Below, piece after piece: positions 47,548 to 57,800 of a stretch of 64,000 nt of DNA. The stretch spans positions 62,001 through 126,000 of the forward strand of contig NZ_BMOP01000011.1 in NCBI RefSeq assembly GCF_014647135.1, read 5' to 3'. The stretch is from Shewanella xiamenensis (GTDB lineage Bacteria > Pseudomonadota > Gammaproteobacteria > Enterobacterales > Shewanellaceae). The notes beneath the pieces were generated by a model. It searched no databases. It was not told the DNA's origin and saw only the letters and a list, made by a program, of their open reading frames with translations. The position numbers and the translations under genes were made by a program. Each line of letters starts with the position of its first letter. The first letter of the stretch is position 1.

Positions 47548-47564
47548 AATTGGTAAGACCAATT
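47548..47564. promoter_or_regulatory. PdhR operator
   Basis: Perfect palindrome AATTGGTAAGACCAATT, matching the known PdhR box (ATTGGT-N3-ACCAAT). It sits 22 bp before the pdhR start, so it should mediate pyruvate-relieved autorepression of the pdh operon. Confidence 0.9.
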
Positions 47565-47585
47565 TACAACGGAGCTGAGCGCCAA

Positions 47586-48338
47586 ATGGCCTATAGTAAA
47601 ATTAATCAGCCAAAAATTTCTGATGTGATCATGGCGCAACTCGAGCAAATGATCCTCGAAGGCAGTTTACAGCCGGGCCAGAAATTACCACCGGAGCGTG
47701 AACTGGCCATCCAGTTCGAAGTATCTCGTCCCTCATTGCGTGAAGCGATTCAAAAACTTGAGGCGAAAGGGCTATTAATGCGCCGTCAAGGCGGCGGTAC
47801 TTATGTCAAAGAGCAACTCTGGCAGAGTCTTGCCGATCCTATCGTTGAATTAATGACAGCCGATCCAGAAAGCCAATATGACTTGCTGGAGTTTCGTCAT
47901 GCGACCGAAGGCATGATGGCCTATTTTGCCGCCCTGCGTGGCACAGACGCCGATATGCAAAATATCAAGCGGATGATCCTTGAGGTGGAAGCCGCCACCA
48001 ATATCGAACAACAAGCTGCTGCCATTGTGCGCTTCTATCGCGCTGTTGCTGAAGCGTCACACAATGTGGCTATGTTACATCTCGTACTCAGTTTAACCCC
48101 TGTGCTGCATAAGAATGTGGCGCAAAACCTGGAGCTTTTAAGCCGCCGCGAAGAAGCTTCCACTATGGCTAACGATCACAGACGTGCTCTGCTCGCTGCA
48201 ATCGTTCGTCGTGATCCTGAAGCCGCTAGAGAAGCCTCGAATGAACATTTAAGTTACATCGAAGAGGTGATGTTATCTGTGCGGGAAGAAGATAGCCGGT
48301 TGCAGCGAAGTTTGCGCCGTTTAAAGAGTGGCGCTTAA
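47586..48338 (+). CDS. pdhR: Pyruvate dehydrogenase complex repressor PdhR
   Basis: 250-aa GntR-family (FadR subfamily) repressor. N-terminal winged helix ISDVIMAQLEQMILEG...LPPERELAIQFEVSRPSLREAIQKLE and an all-helical C-terminal effector domain binding pyruvate. The ATG at 47586 (MAYSKINQPK) follows GGAG; the 12 extra upstream codons overlap the operator. Regulates itself and the downstream aceEF. Confidence 0.95.
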   Translation: MAYSKINQPKISDVIMAQLEQMILEGSLQPGQKLPPERELAIQFEVSRPSLREAIQKLEAKGLLMRRQGGGTYVKEQLWQSLADPIVELMTADPESQYDLLEFRHATEGMMAYFAALRGTDADMQNIKRMILEVEAATNIEQQAAAIVRFYRAVAEASHNVAMLHLVLSLTPVLHKNVAQNLELLSRREEASTMANDHRRALLAAIVRRDPEAAREASNEHLSYIEEVMLSVREEDSRLQRSLRRLKSGA

Positions 48339-48418
48339 GTTCCCGACTTTAGCACTCGCTAAAGCGGAATATGCCGCAAACACCATTCATTATCATGTAT
48401 ATAGAGAAGGACAGTGTC

Positions 48419-51085
48419 ATGTCTGAAGATATGCTACAAGACTTAGATCCGTTAGAGACTCAGGAATGGGTTGATGCCCTGCAAGCTGTATTAGAACAGG
48501 AAGGCCCTGAACGCGCCCATTTCTTATTAGAGAAACTGATCGATAAAGCCCGTCGCAATGGCACACACTTGCCTTACACGGCGACCACGGCCTATTTGAA
48601 CACCATTCCAGCGGGTCAAGAGCCGCACATGCCAGGCAACCAAGAGATGGAACGTCGCATTCGCGCCATCATCCGTTGGAACGCCTTAGCTATGGTTCTG
48701 CGTGGTTCTAAGAAAGATTTAGAGTTAGGCGGCCATATTTCGAGTTTCGCGTCGAGTGCAACCATTTATGACGTGTGCTTTAACCACTTCTTCCGTGCGC
48801 CAAACGAGAAAGACGGTGGCGACTTAGTGTATTTCCAAGGTCATATCGCCCCAGGTATCTATGCTCGTTCATTCTTGGAAGGTCGTTTAACGGAAGATCA
48901 ACTGGCTAACTTCCGTCAAGAAGTGGATGGCAAAGGACTGTCTTCGTATCCGCACCCTAAGTTGATGCCTGACTACTGGCAATTCCCAACAGTTTCTATG
49001 GGGTTAGGCCCAATCCAAGCGATTTACCAAGCGCGCTTCTTAAAATATCTGACTGACCGTGGTCTGAAAGATTGTTCTGAGCAAACCGTTTACTGCTTCT
49101 TAGGTGACGGTGAGTGTGACGAGCCAGAAGCCTTAGGTGCGATTGGTTTAGCTGCCCGTGAAGAATTAGATAACTTAGTCTTTATCATCAACTGTAACCT
49201 GCAACGTCTGGACGGCCCAGTACGCGGTAACGGTAAGATCATCCAAGAACTGGAAGGTGAATTCCGCGGCGCTGGCTGGGAAGTCGTGAAAGTGATTTGG
49301 GGTCGTTACTGGGATCCATTATTGGCCCGTGATACCAGCGGTAAGTTATTGCAGTTAATGGAAGAAACCGTTGACGGTGAATACCAAAACTGTAAAGCCA
49401 AAGGTGGCGCTTATACTCGCGAACACTTCTTCGGCAAATACCCAGAAACCGCCGAAATGGTAGCGAACATGTCAGATGATGACATTTGGCGCTTAAACCG
49501 TGGTGGTCATGACCCAGTTAAAGTGTACGCGGCATTAGACCATGCGCGTAAGACTAAAGGTCGCCCAACGGTGATCCTAGCGAAAACCGTTAAAGGTTAC
49601 GGCCTCGGTGATGCGGGTGAAGGTAAGAACATCGCCCACAACGTGAAGAAAATGGGTATCGAGTCTATCCGTTACTTCCGCGATCGTTTCAATATCCCGA
49701 TCCCTGACGATCAATTAGAAGATCTGCCGTTCTACCACCCAGGTCCAGATTCGGAAGAAGTGAAGTACATGATGAGCCGTCGTGCCGCGCTGCATGGTAG
49801 CGTGCCACAACGTCGTGAGAAGTTCAGCGAAGAGTTGGAAGTGCCATCACTGAAGATTTTCGATTCGATCTTAGCAGGCTCAAATGGCCGTGAAATTTCA
49901 TCGACCATGGCGTTTGTTCGCGTACTGACTGCGCTGTTAAAAGACAAGAAAATTGGCAAAAACATTGTGCCAATTATCCCTGACGAAGCGCGTACTTTCG
50001 GTATGGAAGGTCTGTTCCGCCAAGTGGGTATTTATGCTCACGAAGGCCAAAAATACGTACCGCAAGACTCTGACCAAGTGGCTTACTATCGTGAAGATAA
50101 AACCGGTCAGGTGCTGCAGGAAGGTATTAACGAACTGGGTGCAATGTCATCTTGGGTAGCGGCTGCGACCAGCTACTCAGTCAACGATACACCGATGATC
50201 CCATTCTACATCTACTACTCAATGTTCGGTTTCCAACGTATTGGCGACATGGCATGGGCTGCGGGTGATATGCGTGCACGTGGCTTCTTAGTCGGTGGTA
50301 CTTCAGGCCGTACAACACTGAACGGTGAAGGTTTACAGCATCAGGATGGTCACAGTCACGTACTGGCTAACACTATTCCTAACTGTATTACCTACGATCC
50401 AACTTATGGTTATGAAATTGCCGTTATCGTTCAAGATGGTATCCGTCGTATGTACGGCGAAAAACAAGAAGATATCTTCTACTACCTGACCACAATGAAC
50501 GAAAACTATATTCAGCCTGAAATGCCAGAAGGTGCCGAGGAAGGTATCGTTAAAGGTATCTACAAGCTGGAAACGGTGAGTGGTTCTGGTAAAGGCAAAG
50601 TGCAGTTACTGAGCTGTGGCACCATTCTTGAGCAAACCCGTAAAGCGGCGCAAGCGCTGGCGAAAGACTTTGGTATCACTGCCGACGTATTCAGCGTGAC
50701 CAGCTTCAACGAACTGACTCGCGATGGTCAAGCGGCAGAACGTTGGAACATGCTGCACCCAACGCAAACGCCAAAACAAGCGTATATCAGCCAAGTGATC
50801 TCCAGTGATGCGCCTGCAATCGCAGCAACTGACTACATGAAGATCTACGGCGAGCAGTTACGTGCATTTATGCCAACCGATTACAAAGTGTTAGGTACTG
50901 ACGGTTTCGGTCGTTCAGACAGCCGTGACAACCTGCGTCACCACTTCGAAGTGGACGCTAAGTTCATCGTTATCGCGGCACTGAAGTCACTGGTTGATCG
51001 TAAAGAGCTGCCTGTTGATGTGTTAGCGAATGCCATCAAGGAATACGGCATCGACGCTGACAAGATCAATCCACAGTACGCGTAA
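48419..51085 (+). CDS. aceE: Pyruvate dehydrogenase E1 component
   Basis: 888-aa homodimeric E1. Thiamine-diphosphate motif GDGECDEPEALGAIGLAAREELDNLVFIINCN, and the catalytic-loop GLGDAGEGKNIAHN. It decarboxylates pyruvate and transfers the acetyl group to E2. The ATG at 48419 (MSEDMLQDLDP) has AAGGA eight bases upstream. 12 bp separate it from aceF. Codon use is that of a highly expressed gene. Confidence 0.98.
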   Translation: MSEDMLQDLDPLETQEWVDALQAVLEQEGPERAHFLLEKLIDKARRNGTHLPYTATTAYLNTIPAGQEPHMPGNQEMERRIRAIIRWNALAMVLRGSKKDLELGGHISSFASSATIYDVCFNHFFRAPNEKDGGDLVYFQGHIAPGIYARSFLEGRLTEDQLANFRQEVDGKGLSSYPHPKLMPDYWQFPTVSMGLGPIQAIYQARFLKYLTDRGLKDCSEQTVYCFLGDGECDEPEALGAIGLAAREELDNLVFIINCNLQRLDGPVRGNGKIIQELEGEFRGAGWEVVKVIWGRYWDPLLARDTSGKLLQLMEETVDGEYQNCKAKGGAYTREHFFGKYPETAEMVANMSDDDIWRLNRGGHDPVKVYAALDHARKTKGRPTVILAKTVKGYGLGDAGEGKNIAHNVKKMGIESIRYFRDRFNIPIPDDQLEDLPFYHPGPDSEEVKYMMSRRAALHGSVPQRREKFSEELEVPSLKIFDSILAGSNGREISSTMAFVRVLTALLKDKKIGKNIVPIIPDEARTFGMEGLFRQVGIYAHEGQKYVPQDSDQVAYYREDKTGQVLQEGINELGAMSSWVAAATSYSVNDTPMIPFYIYYSMFGFQRIGDMAWAAGDMRARGFLVGGTSGRTTLNGEGLQHQDGHSHVLANTIPNCITYDPTYGYEIAVIVQDGIRRMYGEKQEDIFYYLTTMNENYIQPEMPEGAEEGIVKGIYKLETVSGSGKGKVQLLSCGTILEQTRKAAQALAKDFGITADVFSVTSFNELTRDGQAAERWNMLHPTQTPKQAYISQVISSDAPAIAATDYMKIYGEQLRAFMPTDYKVLGTDGFGRSDSRDNLRHHFEVDAKFIVIAALKSLVDRKELPVDVLANAIKEYGIDADKINPQYA

Positions 51086-51097
51086 GAGGCAATAAAA

Positions 51098-53119
51098 ATG
51101 GCTGAATTAAAAGAAGTTTTTGTTCCTGATATCGGCGGCGATGAAGTACAGGTTATCGAAATCTGTGCTTCTGTGGGCGATACCTTAGCAGCGGAAGAGT
51201 CGATTCTGACCGTTGAAAGCGACAAGGCGACCATGGACATTCCTGCGCCTTTCGCGGGTGTGTTAGCCGAATTGAAAGTGGCCGTCGGTGACAAAGTCAG
51301 CGAAGGTACCTTAATCGCGATGATGCAAGCAGCGGGCGCATCCGCTCAAGCTGCTGCGCCAGTTGCTCAAGCTGCCGCTCCTGCGCCAGCTCCAGCAGCA
51401 CCTGCTCCAGTACAAGCGGCTCCTGCCCCTGTAGCTGCCGCGCCAGCAACGGGTGCAACCCAAGTGGTTGAAGTCACTGTGCCGGATATCGGTGGTGACA
51501 CCGATGTGTCTGTTATCGAAGTCTTAGTCGCCACTGGCGATAAGATTGAGGTTGACGCTGGCCTTATCACGCTTGAAACCGACAAAGCGACCATGGACGT
51601 ACCATCGCCATTCGCGGGTGTGGTAAAAGAAGTGAAAGTGGCTGTGGGTGACAAGGTTTCTCAAGGCTCATTAGTGATCATGCTCGAAGTGGGCGGCGCG
51701 GCTCCTGCTGCAGCGCCACAAGCGAGCGCGCCAGCAGCATCAGCTCCTGTCGCTCAAGCGGCTCCTGCTGCGCCAATTGCTCCAGTTGCAGCTGCAGCAC
51801 CAGTGGTTGCTGTTAAAGAAATCCAAGTGCCAGATATTGGTGATGCCAGCAATGTCGATGTGATCGAAGTGCTAGTGTCTGTGGGTGATATGATCACCGC
51901 CGACCAAGGTTTGATCACGTTAGAAACCGATAAAGCGACCATGGAAGTGCCTGCGCCATTCGCCGGTAAACTGTTGTCGTTAACCGTTAAAGTGGGTGAT
52001 AAGGTTTCGCAAGGTAGCGTGATTGCGACGATTGAAACTGTGACTGCTGGTGCAGCTCCTGCACCTCAAGCCGCCGCGCCAGCACCTGCACCAGTCGCCC
52101 AAGAAGTGGCACCAGCTCCTGTTGCAGCCGCGCCGAGCCGTCCACCGGTTCCACATCACCCAAGTGCAGGTGCGCCTGTGTCTACTGGTGCGGTTCATGC
52201 ATCTCCTGCGGTTCGCCGTTTGGCCCGTGAATTTGGTGTGGATCTTACTCAAGTGACGGGTTCTGGCCGTAAAGGTCGCATCATGAAGGAAGACGTTCAG
52301 GCGTATGTGAAATACGAACTGTCTCGTCCTAAGGCGACAGCGGCAACTTCCGTTGCAGCGGGTAACGGTGGTGGTCTGCAAGTGATTGCCGCACCGAAAG
52401 TGGATTTCAGCAAGTTTGGTGAAGTGGAAGAGATTCCATTAAGCCGTATCCAGAAGATCTCTGGTCCAAACCTGCACCGCAACTGGGTAACTATTCCTCA
52501 CGTGACTCAGTTCGATGAAGCTGATATCACTGAAATGGAAGAGTTCCGTAAGCAGCAGAACGACGCGGCGGCGAAGAAGAAAGCCGATTATAAGATCACT
52601 CCGCTGGTCTTTATGATGAAAGCTGTGGCGAAAACGCTACAACAGTTCCCTGTGTTCAACTCAAGCTTAAGCAGCGACGGTGAATCACTGATCCAGAAGA
52701 AGTACTACCACATCGGTGTGGCGGTTGATACGCCAAACGGTTTGGTTGTGCCAGTGGTGCGTGACGTGGATAAGAAAGGCATTATCGAGTTATCTCGTGA
52801 GCTGGCCGATATTTCTATCCGTGCTCGCGATGGTAAGCTCAAATCTGCTGATATGCAGGGTAGCTGCTTCACTATTTCAAGCCTAGGTGGCATTGGTGGT
52901 ACTGCATTTACCCCAATCGTTAACTACCCAGACGTGGCGATTTTAGGTGTGTCTAAATCTGAAATTAAGCCTAAGTGGAATGGTAAAGAGTTCGAGCCTA
53001 AATTGATGTTGCCACTGTCGCTATCCTACGATCACCGCGTGATCGATGGTGCAATGGCTGCACGCTTTAGCGTGACCCTGTCAGGAATTCTGTCCGATAT
53101 TCGTACTTTGATTCTGTAA
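51098..53119 (+). CDS. aceF: Pyruvate dehydrogenase E2 (dihydrolipoyl acetyltransferase)
   Basis: 673-aa core protein with three N-terminal lipoyl domains; the lipoylated lysines are in [16 protein letters not shown] and ETDKATME. They are joined by Ala/Pro-rich flexible linkers. The peripheral-subunit-binding domain ([17 protein letters not shown]) comes next, then the catalytic domain with active-site His in [15 protein letters not shown]. Three lipoyl domains as in E. coli. Confidence 0.97.
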   Translation: MAELKEVFVPDIGGDEVQVIEICASVGDTLAAEESILTVESDKATMDIPAPFAGVLAELKVAVGDKVSEGTLIAMMQAAGASAQAAAPVAQAAAPAPAPAAPAPVQAAPAPVAAAPATGATQVVEVTVPDIGGDTDVSVIEVLVATGDKIEVDAGLITLETDKATMDVPSPFAGVVKEVKVAVGDKVSQGSLVIMLEVGGAAPAAAPQASAPAASAPVAQAAPAAPIAPVAAAAPVVAVKEIQVPDIGDASNVDVIEVLVSVGDMITADQGLITLETDKATMEVPAPFAGKLLSLTVKVGDKVSQGSVIATIETVTAGAAPAPQAAAPAPAPVAQEVAPAPVAAAPSRPPVPHHPSAGAPVSTGAVHASPAVRRLAREFGVDLTQVTGSGRKGRIMKEDVQAYVKYELSRPKATAATSVAAGNGGGLQVIAAPKVDFSKFGEVEEIPLSRIQKISGPNLHRNWVTIPHVTQFDEADITEMEEFRKQQNDAAAKKKADYKITPLVFMMKAVAKTLQQFPVFNSSLSSDGESLIQKKYYHIGVAVDTPNGLVVPVVRDVDKKGIIELSRELADISIRARDGKLKSADMQGSCFTISSLGGIGGTAFTPIVNYPDVAILGVSKSEIKPKWNGKEFEPKLMLPLSLSYDHRVIDGAMAARFSVTLSGILSDIRTLIL

Positions 53120-53125
53120 ACAAAT

Positions 53126-53156
53126 AAGGCTGCTCATCTTGAGTGGCCTTTTGTTT
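53126..53156 (+). terminator. Terminator candidate after aceF
   Basis: Imperfect hairpin AAGGC..CTCA/TGAG..GCCTT (53126-53150) followed by TTGTTT. Probably partial, letting some transcription continue into lpdA, as in E. coli. Confidence 0.6.
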
Positions 53157-53268
53157 ATTGTGATCAGTATCAAACACAGGTTAAAATGCGCCCACCTTAC
53201 GCGCTGGCGCATTTTCGGTTGGCAGGATTACTCCCCTCCAACGGATTGAATGAGAATTAGAGGAAAAC

Positions 53269-54696
53269 ATGAGTAACGAAATCAAAACTCAGGTAGTGGT
53301 ATTAGGTGCAGGTCCTGCGGGATATTCTGCTGCCTTCCGTGCGGCTGACTTAGGTCTGGAAACCGTTATCGTTGAACGTTTTAGCACTTTAGGTGGCGTG
53401 TGTTTGAACGTGGGTTGTATCCCATCTAAAGCCCTGTTACACGTTGCTAAAGTCATCGAAGAAGCCAAAGCCGTTGCTGCACACGGTGTGGTGTTCGGCG
53501 AGCCAACCATCGATTTAGACAAGTTACGCAGCTTCAAGCAAAAAGTGATCAGCCAGTTGACTGGTGGCTTAGGCGGCATGTCTAAAATGCGTAAAGTAAA
53601 CGTTGTTAATGGCTTCGGTAAATTTACTGGCCCTAACAGCTTAGAAGTGACTGCTGAAGACGGTACTGTGACCGTTGTTAAGTTTGACCAAGCGATCATC
53701 GCTGCGGGTTCTCGCCCAATCAAACTGCCATTCATTCCCCATGAAGACCCACGTATTTGGGATTCGACTGACGCATTAGAACTGAAAGAAGTTCCTGGCA
53801 AACTGCTGGTCATGGGCGGCGGTATCATCGGTTTAGAAATGGGTACTGTGTATTCATCTTTAGGCAGTGAAATCGACGTGGTTGAAATGTTCGACCAAGT
53901 GATCCCTGCGGCTGACAAAGACGTTGTTCGCGTATTCACTAAGCAAATCAAGAAGAAATTCAACCTGATCCTCGAAACTAAAGTGACTGCGGTTGAAGCC
54001 CGTGAAGACGGTATCTACGTTTCGATGGAAGGTAAGAGCGCGCCAACTGAGCCAGTACGTTACGATGCAGTATTAGTGGCTATCGGCCGTACACCAAATG
54101 GCAAGCTGATCGACGCTGAAAAAGCGGGCGTTAAGATTGATGAGCGTGGTTTCATCAACGTAGACAAACAATTACGTACTAACGTACCGCACATCTACGC
54201 TATCGGTGACATCGTTGGTCAACCAATGCTCGCTCACAAAGGCGTGCACGAAGGCCACGTAGCGGCCGAAGTTATCGCTGGCATGAAGCACTACTTCGAT
54301 CCAAAAGTTATCCCATCAATCGCTTACACAGACCCTGAAGTGGCCTGGGTTGGTCTGACTGAGAAAGAAGCTAAAGAGCAAGGTATTGCTTACGAAACAG
54401 CGACTTTCCCATGGGCTGCCAGCGGCCGTGCAATCGCTTCAGATTGCAGCGAAGGTATGACTAAGCTGATTTTCGATAAAGACACTCACCGCGTAATCGG
54501 TGGTGCTATCGTGGGTGTGAACGGTGGCGAACTGTTAGGCGAAATTGGCCTAGCCATCGAAATGGGTTGTGATGCTGAAGATTTAGCATTAACTATCCAC
54601 GCTCACCCAACTCTGCACGAGTCAGTGGGTCTAGCGGCTGAAATCTACGAAGGTTCTATTACTGACCTGCCAAACCCAAAGGCAAAGAAAAAGTAA
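53269..54696 (+). CDS. lpdA: Dihydrolipoyl dehydrogenase (E3)
   Basis: 475-aa FAD flavoprotein. FAD motif VVLGAGPAGYSAAFRAADLG, redox-active disulfide GGVCLNVGCIPSK, NAD motif LLVMGGGIIGLEMGTVYSSLG and the C-terminal HAHPTLHES with the active-site His-Glu. It reoxidises lipoyl groups for pyruvate and 2-oxoglutarate dehydrogenases. 149 bp after aceF with its own AGAGGA site. Confidence 0.97.
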   Translation: MSNEIKTQVVVLGAGPAGYSAAFRAADLGLETVIVERFSTLGGVCLNVGCIPSKALLHVAKVIEEAKAVAAHGVVFGEPTIDLDKLRSFKQKVISQLTGGLGGMSKMRKVNVVNGFGKFTGPNSLEVTAEDGTVTVVKFDQAIIAAGSRPIKLPFIPHEDPRIWDSTDALELKEVPGKLLVMGGGIIGLEMGTVYSSLGSEIDVVEMFDQVIPAADKDVVRVFTKQIKKKFNLILETKVTAVEAREDGIYVSMEGKSAPTEPVRYDAVLVAIGRTPNGKLIDAEKAGVKIDERGFINVDKQLRTNVPHIYAIGDIVGQPMLAHKGVHEGHVAAEVIAGMKHYFDPKVIPSIAYTDPEVAWVGLTEKEAKEQGIAYETATFPWAASGRAIASDCSEGMTKLIFDKDTHRVIGGAIVGVNGGELLGEIGLAIEMGCDAEDLALTIHAHPTLHESVGLAAEIYEGSITDLPNPKAKKK

Positions 54697-54741
54697 TTTA
54701 ACCTTTGTCTCGTCCTGAAATAAGTTGAAACTTATATTCGT

Positions 54742-54766
54742 AAAAGCGCCTTTAGGGCGCTTTTTT
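54742..54766 (+). terminator. Terminator after lpdA
   Basis: 9-bp stem AAAAGCGCC (54742-54750) with GGCGCTTTT (54756-54764), 5-nt loop, followed by T's. Confidence 0.93.
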
Positions 54767-54863
54767 ATTGCCTAAGTAAAAATGTAAAGTTAATGTGAAT
54801 GTGCGGGTGTATTCAGACTGTTGAACTGCTACAGTAAAACTATGGTGTTAAGTAAGTCGTCAA

Positions 54864-57800
54864 ATGAAAAAAATAATAATCCACTTCCTTTTGGCATCAA
54901 TATTGGTTTTTTGTTCAGGTCTTCATTCGGCTTGGGCGGGTAGTTTTGTACAACGGGTTTTTTCCGACAGGGACGGACTTGAAGCGACCAGTATTCGCGC
55001 GCTCACTCTCGATGACCATGGTTTTATATGGGCTGCAACCGAGCAAGGTTTATATCGGGTTAGTAATTCTAAAGTGAGGCGAATTGATAAAACGGGTTCT
55101 GAGTTACGCCTTGCAGATGAGTTTTTGACAACAGTTGTCAATATCGATCGCGATATGCTGTTAGTCAGTACCAATGCCGCAACCTATCTTTATGACATCG
55201 CAAAAAATCAATTTACCCAGATGGGGTCACCTAATTTATTCCCTCATTTCCCTGGTGGAGTGTTAATTTCTGCTGCTCGTAAAAATGCCCAAGAATGGCG
55301 CTTGTTGATTGATAACGGCCAGATTTACGACTTATCCCCCTCAACCTTGACCTTAACTTTAGTGAGTCAGTTACCCGTTAATCGCGATCTACCTTGGCGC
55401 AAGTTATTGAGCATGCCTGATGGTCAGTTTCTTGTTGCGGGTCAATTTCAATTGTTACTCCTTAACAGTGCCGGGGAAAAAGTTGTTGATTACCAATGGA
55501 CTGAACCTATGGGCAGTATTCTGGATATGCTTGAGGATTCAAAACAGCGTATTTGGATTGCAACGAGCCGAGGGATTTACCGATTAGAACCAAAAACCTT
55601 ACAGATTTTCCCTGTTCCTGAATTACCCGATTGGAGCACTGCTATGGCTGAAGGCCATAATGGTGAGATTTGGTTTTCGAGTCGGGCAGGTTTATTAAAG
55701 TGGTCTCCAGATACCCATCAGATTGAAAATTATCAACAAGAGCTTAAAACTCAAGCCAATATGGAAACATTAAAGGCGATATTGTTTGATAAATCAGGTT
55801 TGATGTGGGTTGGGGGCTCTGGAGATGGTTTAGCCTTACTGGCCTCGCAACCGGATTTCATTCTTGATACTTATACTGGCGAACCGCCACACCAATTATC
55901 TGACGCTATGGTGTGGTCGGTGTTTGCGAGTGATGAAGGATTATGGTTTGGGGCGTCAAATGTCAGCTTTGTCGGGCGAAACACTCAAAAAGCAATTACC
56001 GTAGATATTGAGGGATTAAAGCCGCACGAGAGTGTTTACGGGATCAGTCGCTTTATTGACCACTATTTATTAGTTTCGACCACGAGTGGTTTGTTTGTCG
56101 TGGATAAGTTGACCTTAAAAGGGATCAGTTTTGCCCAGTGGACGCATGGTGGTGAAGCATTTAAAAATAAACTCATCTATGGCACTTATGCCGATCCCAA
56201 ACTCAAAGGACGGTTTTGGATTGCAACGGGTACGGGGCTGTATTTTTGGGAGCAAGGACTGTTTGAGCCGCAGCCATTTAACTTTGATGGGGCAACTGGG
56301 AATTCGCCAGAGCTTAAGCGGCCGACCATTCGTACTTTATATCGAGCCTCTGACGGTAAATTATGGATAGGTGGACGAAAGGTATTTGGTTATATTGACG
56401 AGCAAAATCTTTTTCACGATCAAAGACAATTGTTTAGTGGCTTAAACTCTGTGCCCTCAATTAGCCATATTGAAGAAATATCTCCCGGAGTGATGTGGTT
56501 TGGCTCCTATGAAAGGGGCTTATTCGAATTAAATCTCCACGGCGGCAAACTGGTTTCGTTAAGTTCACAATGGCAAGTAAATTGTAGTTCAGTATTTTTT
56601 ATCCAAAAAACAACCAATGCCAATGTCGTTGCCTGTGCCGATTCGCTAATTCGTCAAGATAGAGCGACTGGGCAAATCTCAATGTTTAACCAACTTGATG
56701 GCCTAATTTCTAATGAAATGAATGAAGGCGCCTATTTCTATTCTGCCGTTTCAGGTCTGTATATTGGTACTCCTGAAGGGGTGATGAACCTTGATGTGGA
56801 CAAGATGGTCAACCGTATTGCCGATGATCATGTGATGTTGGAGTCGGTATCGGTTTATTACGACAACAATACCCAAGTCTCGTTGTTACCCAAACCGTTG
56901 ATGGTGATTAAGCCTGACGCCAATATGGTAAGCCTGCAGATCACTAACCTCGATTATCTTGATGATTCGCCAATACAATTTAAATATCGACTCAGATATC
57001 AAGGGGAGGAAGATAACTACGTGCTGCTCCAAGGTGAGTCGCAGGTAAACCTCGCAGGCTTAGCAGCGGGAGAATATCTACTTGAGGTGTTAAGCCAAGT
57101 CAATGGAATCTGGTCAGATAAGCCCTTTACTTTTCCCTTCTATGTTGAGCAGCACTGGTGGCTGACTCAAGGGTTTAAAGGTTTATTATTATTAGTGTTT
57201 TCGATTATTGCACTGAGTTTAGCGTGGTATCGACAGCGTCAGGTTCGCACCTTTATGGCGATGAATCAAGCGCTAACCGAGAGTGATGATCGTCTCAGGC
57301 AATCGTTACGTGGTAGCGACTCTGATCTTTGGGAATGGCATAGGGATAGCCAATGTTTTTATCTCGATAACCGCGGTTATGTCTTGGGAAGTCATGCCAA
57401 CGAAATTGTACTTACTCTTGAATCACTTCCCGTACATCCTTTGGATCGGGAAAAAGTACTGGTGCAATGGAATAGTATGCTTGCAGGAGAGGTTGATCGG
57501 TTTGAAGCCGAATATCGATATCATCGTCGCGATGGTAACTGGGGCTGGTTGAGGGTGCGCGGGCGTCCTGTGGCTCGTAATAAACAAACCCAAGTTATTG
57601 AGCGGGTAGCGGGTATTTATAGTGATATAACCTTGCAGCGGCAGCTTGAAGATGAAGTCAGTCTTTTAGCCCAAGCGTTTGAAAATACATCAGAAGGTGT
57701 ACTTATTTTAGACGTAGATGAAAATATTCGTGTTGCCAATCATGCCGCACAGCACATTATAGGCTCAGAACAACAGAGCTTAGTCGGCCTATCATTTTCG

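Noticed and set aside
51367..51942. Antisense Ala/Thr/Ser-rich open frames inside aceF
   Set aside because: They mirror the repetitive Ala/Pro linkers and lipoyl domains of AceF on the other strand.
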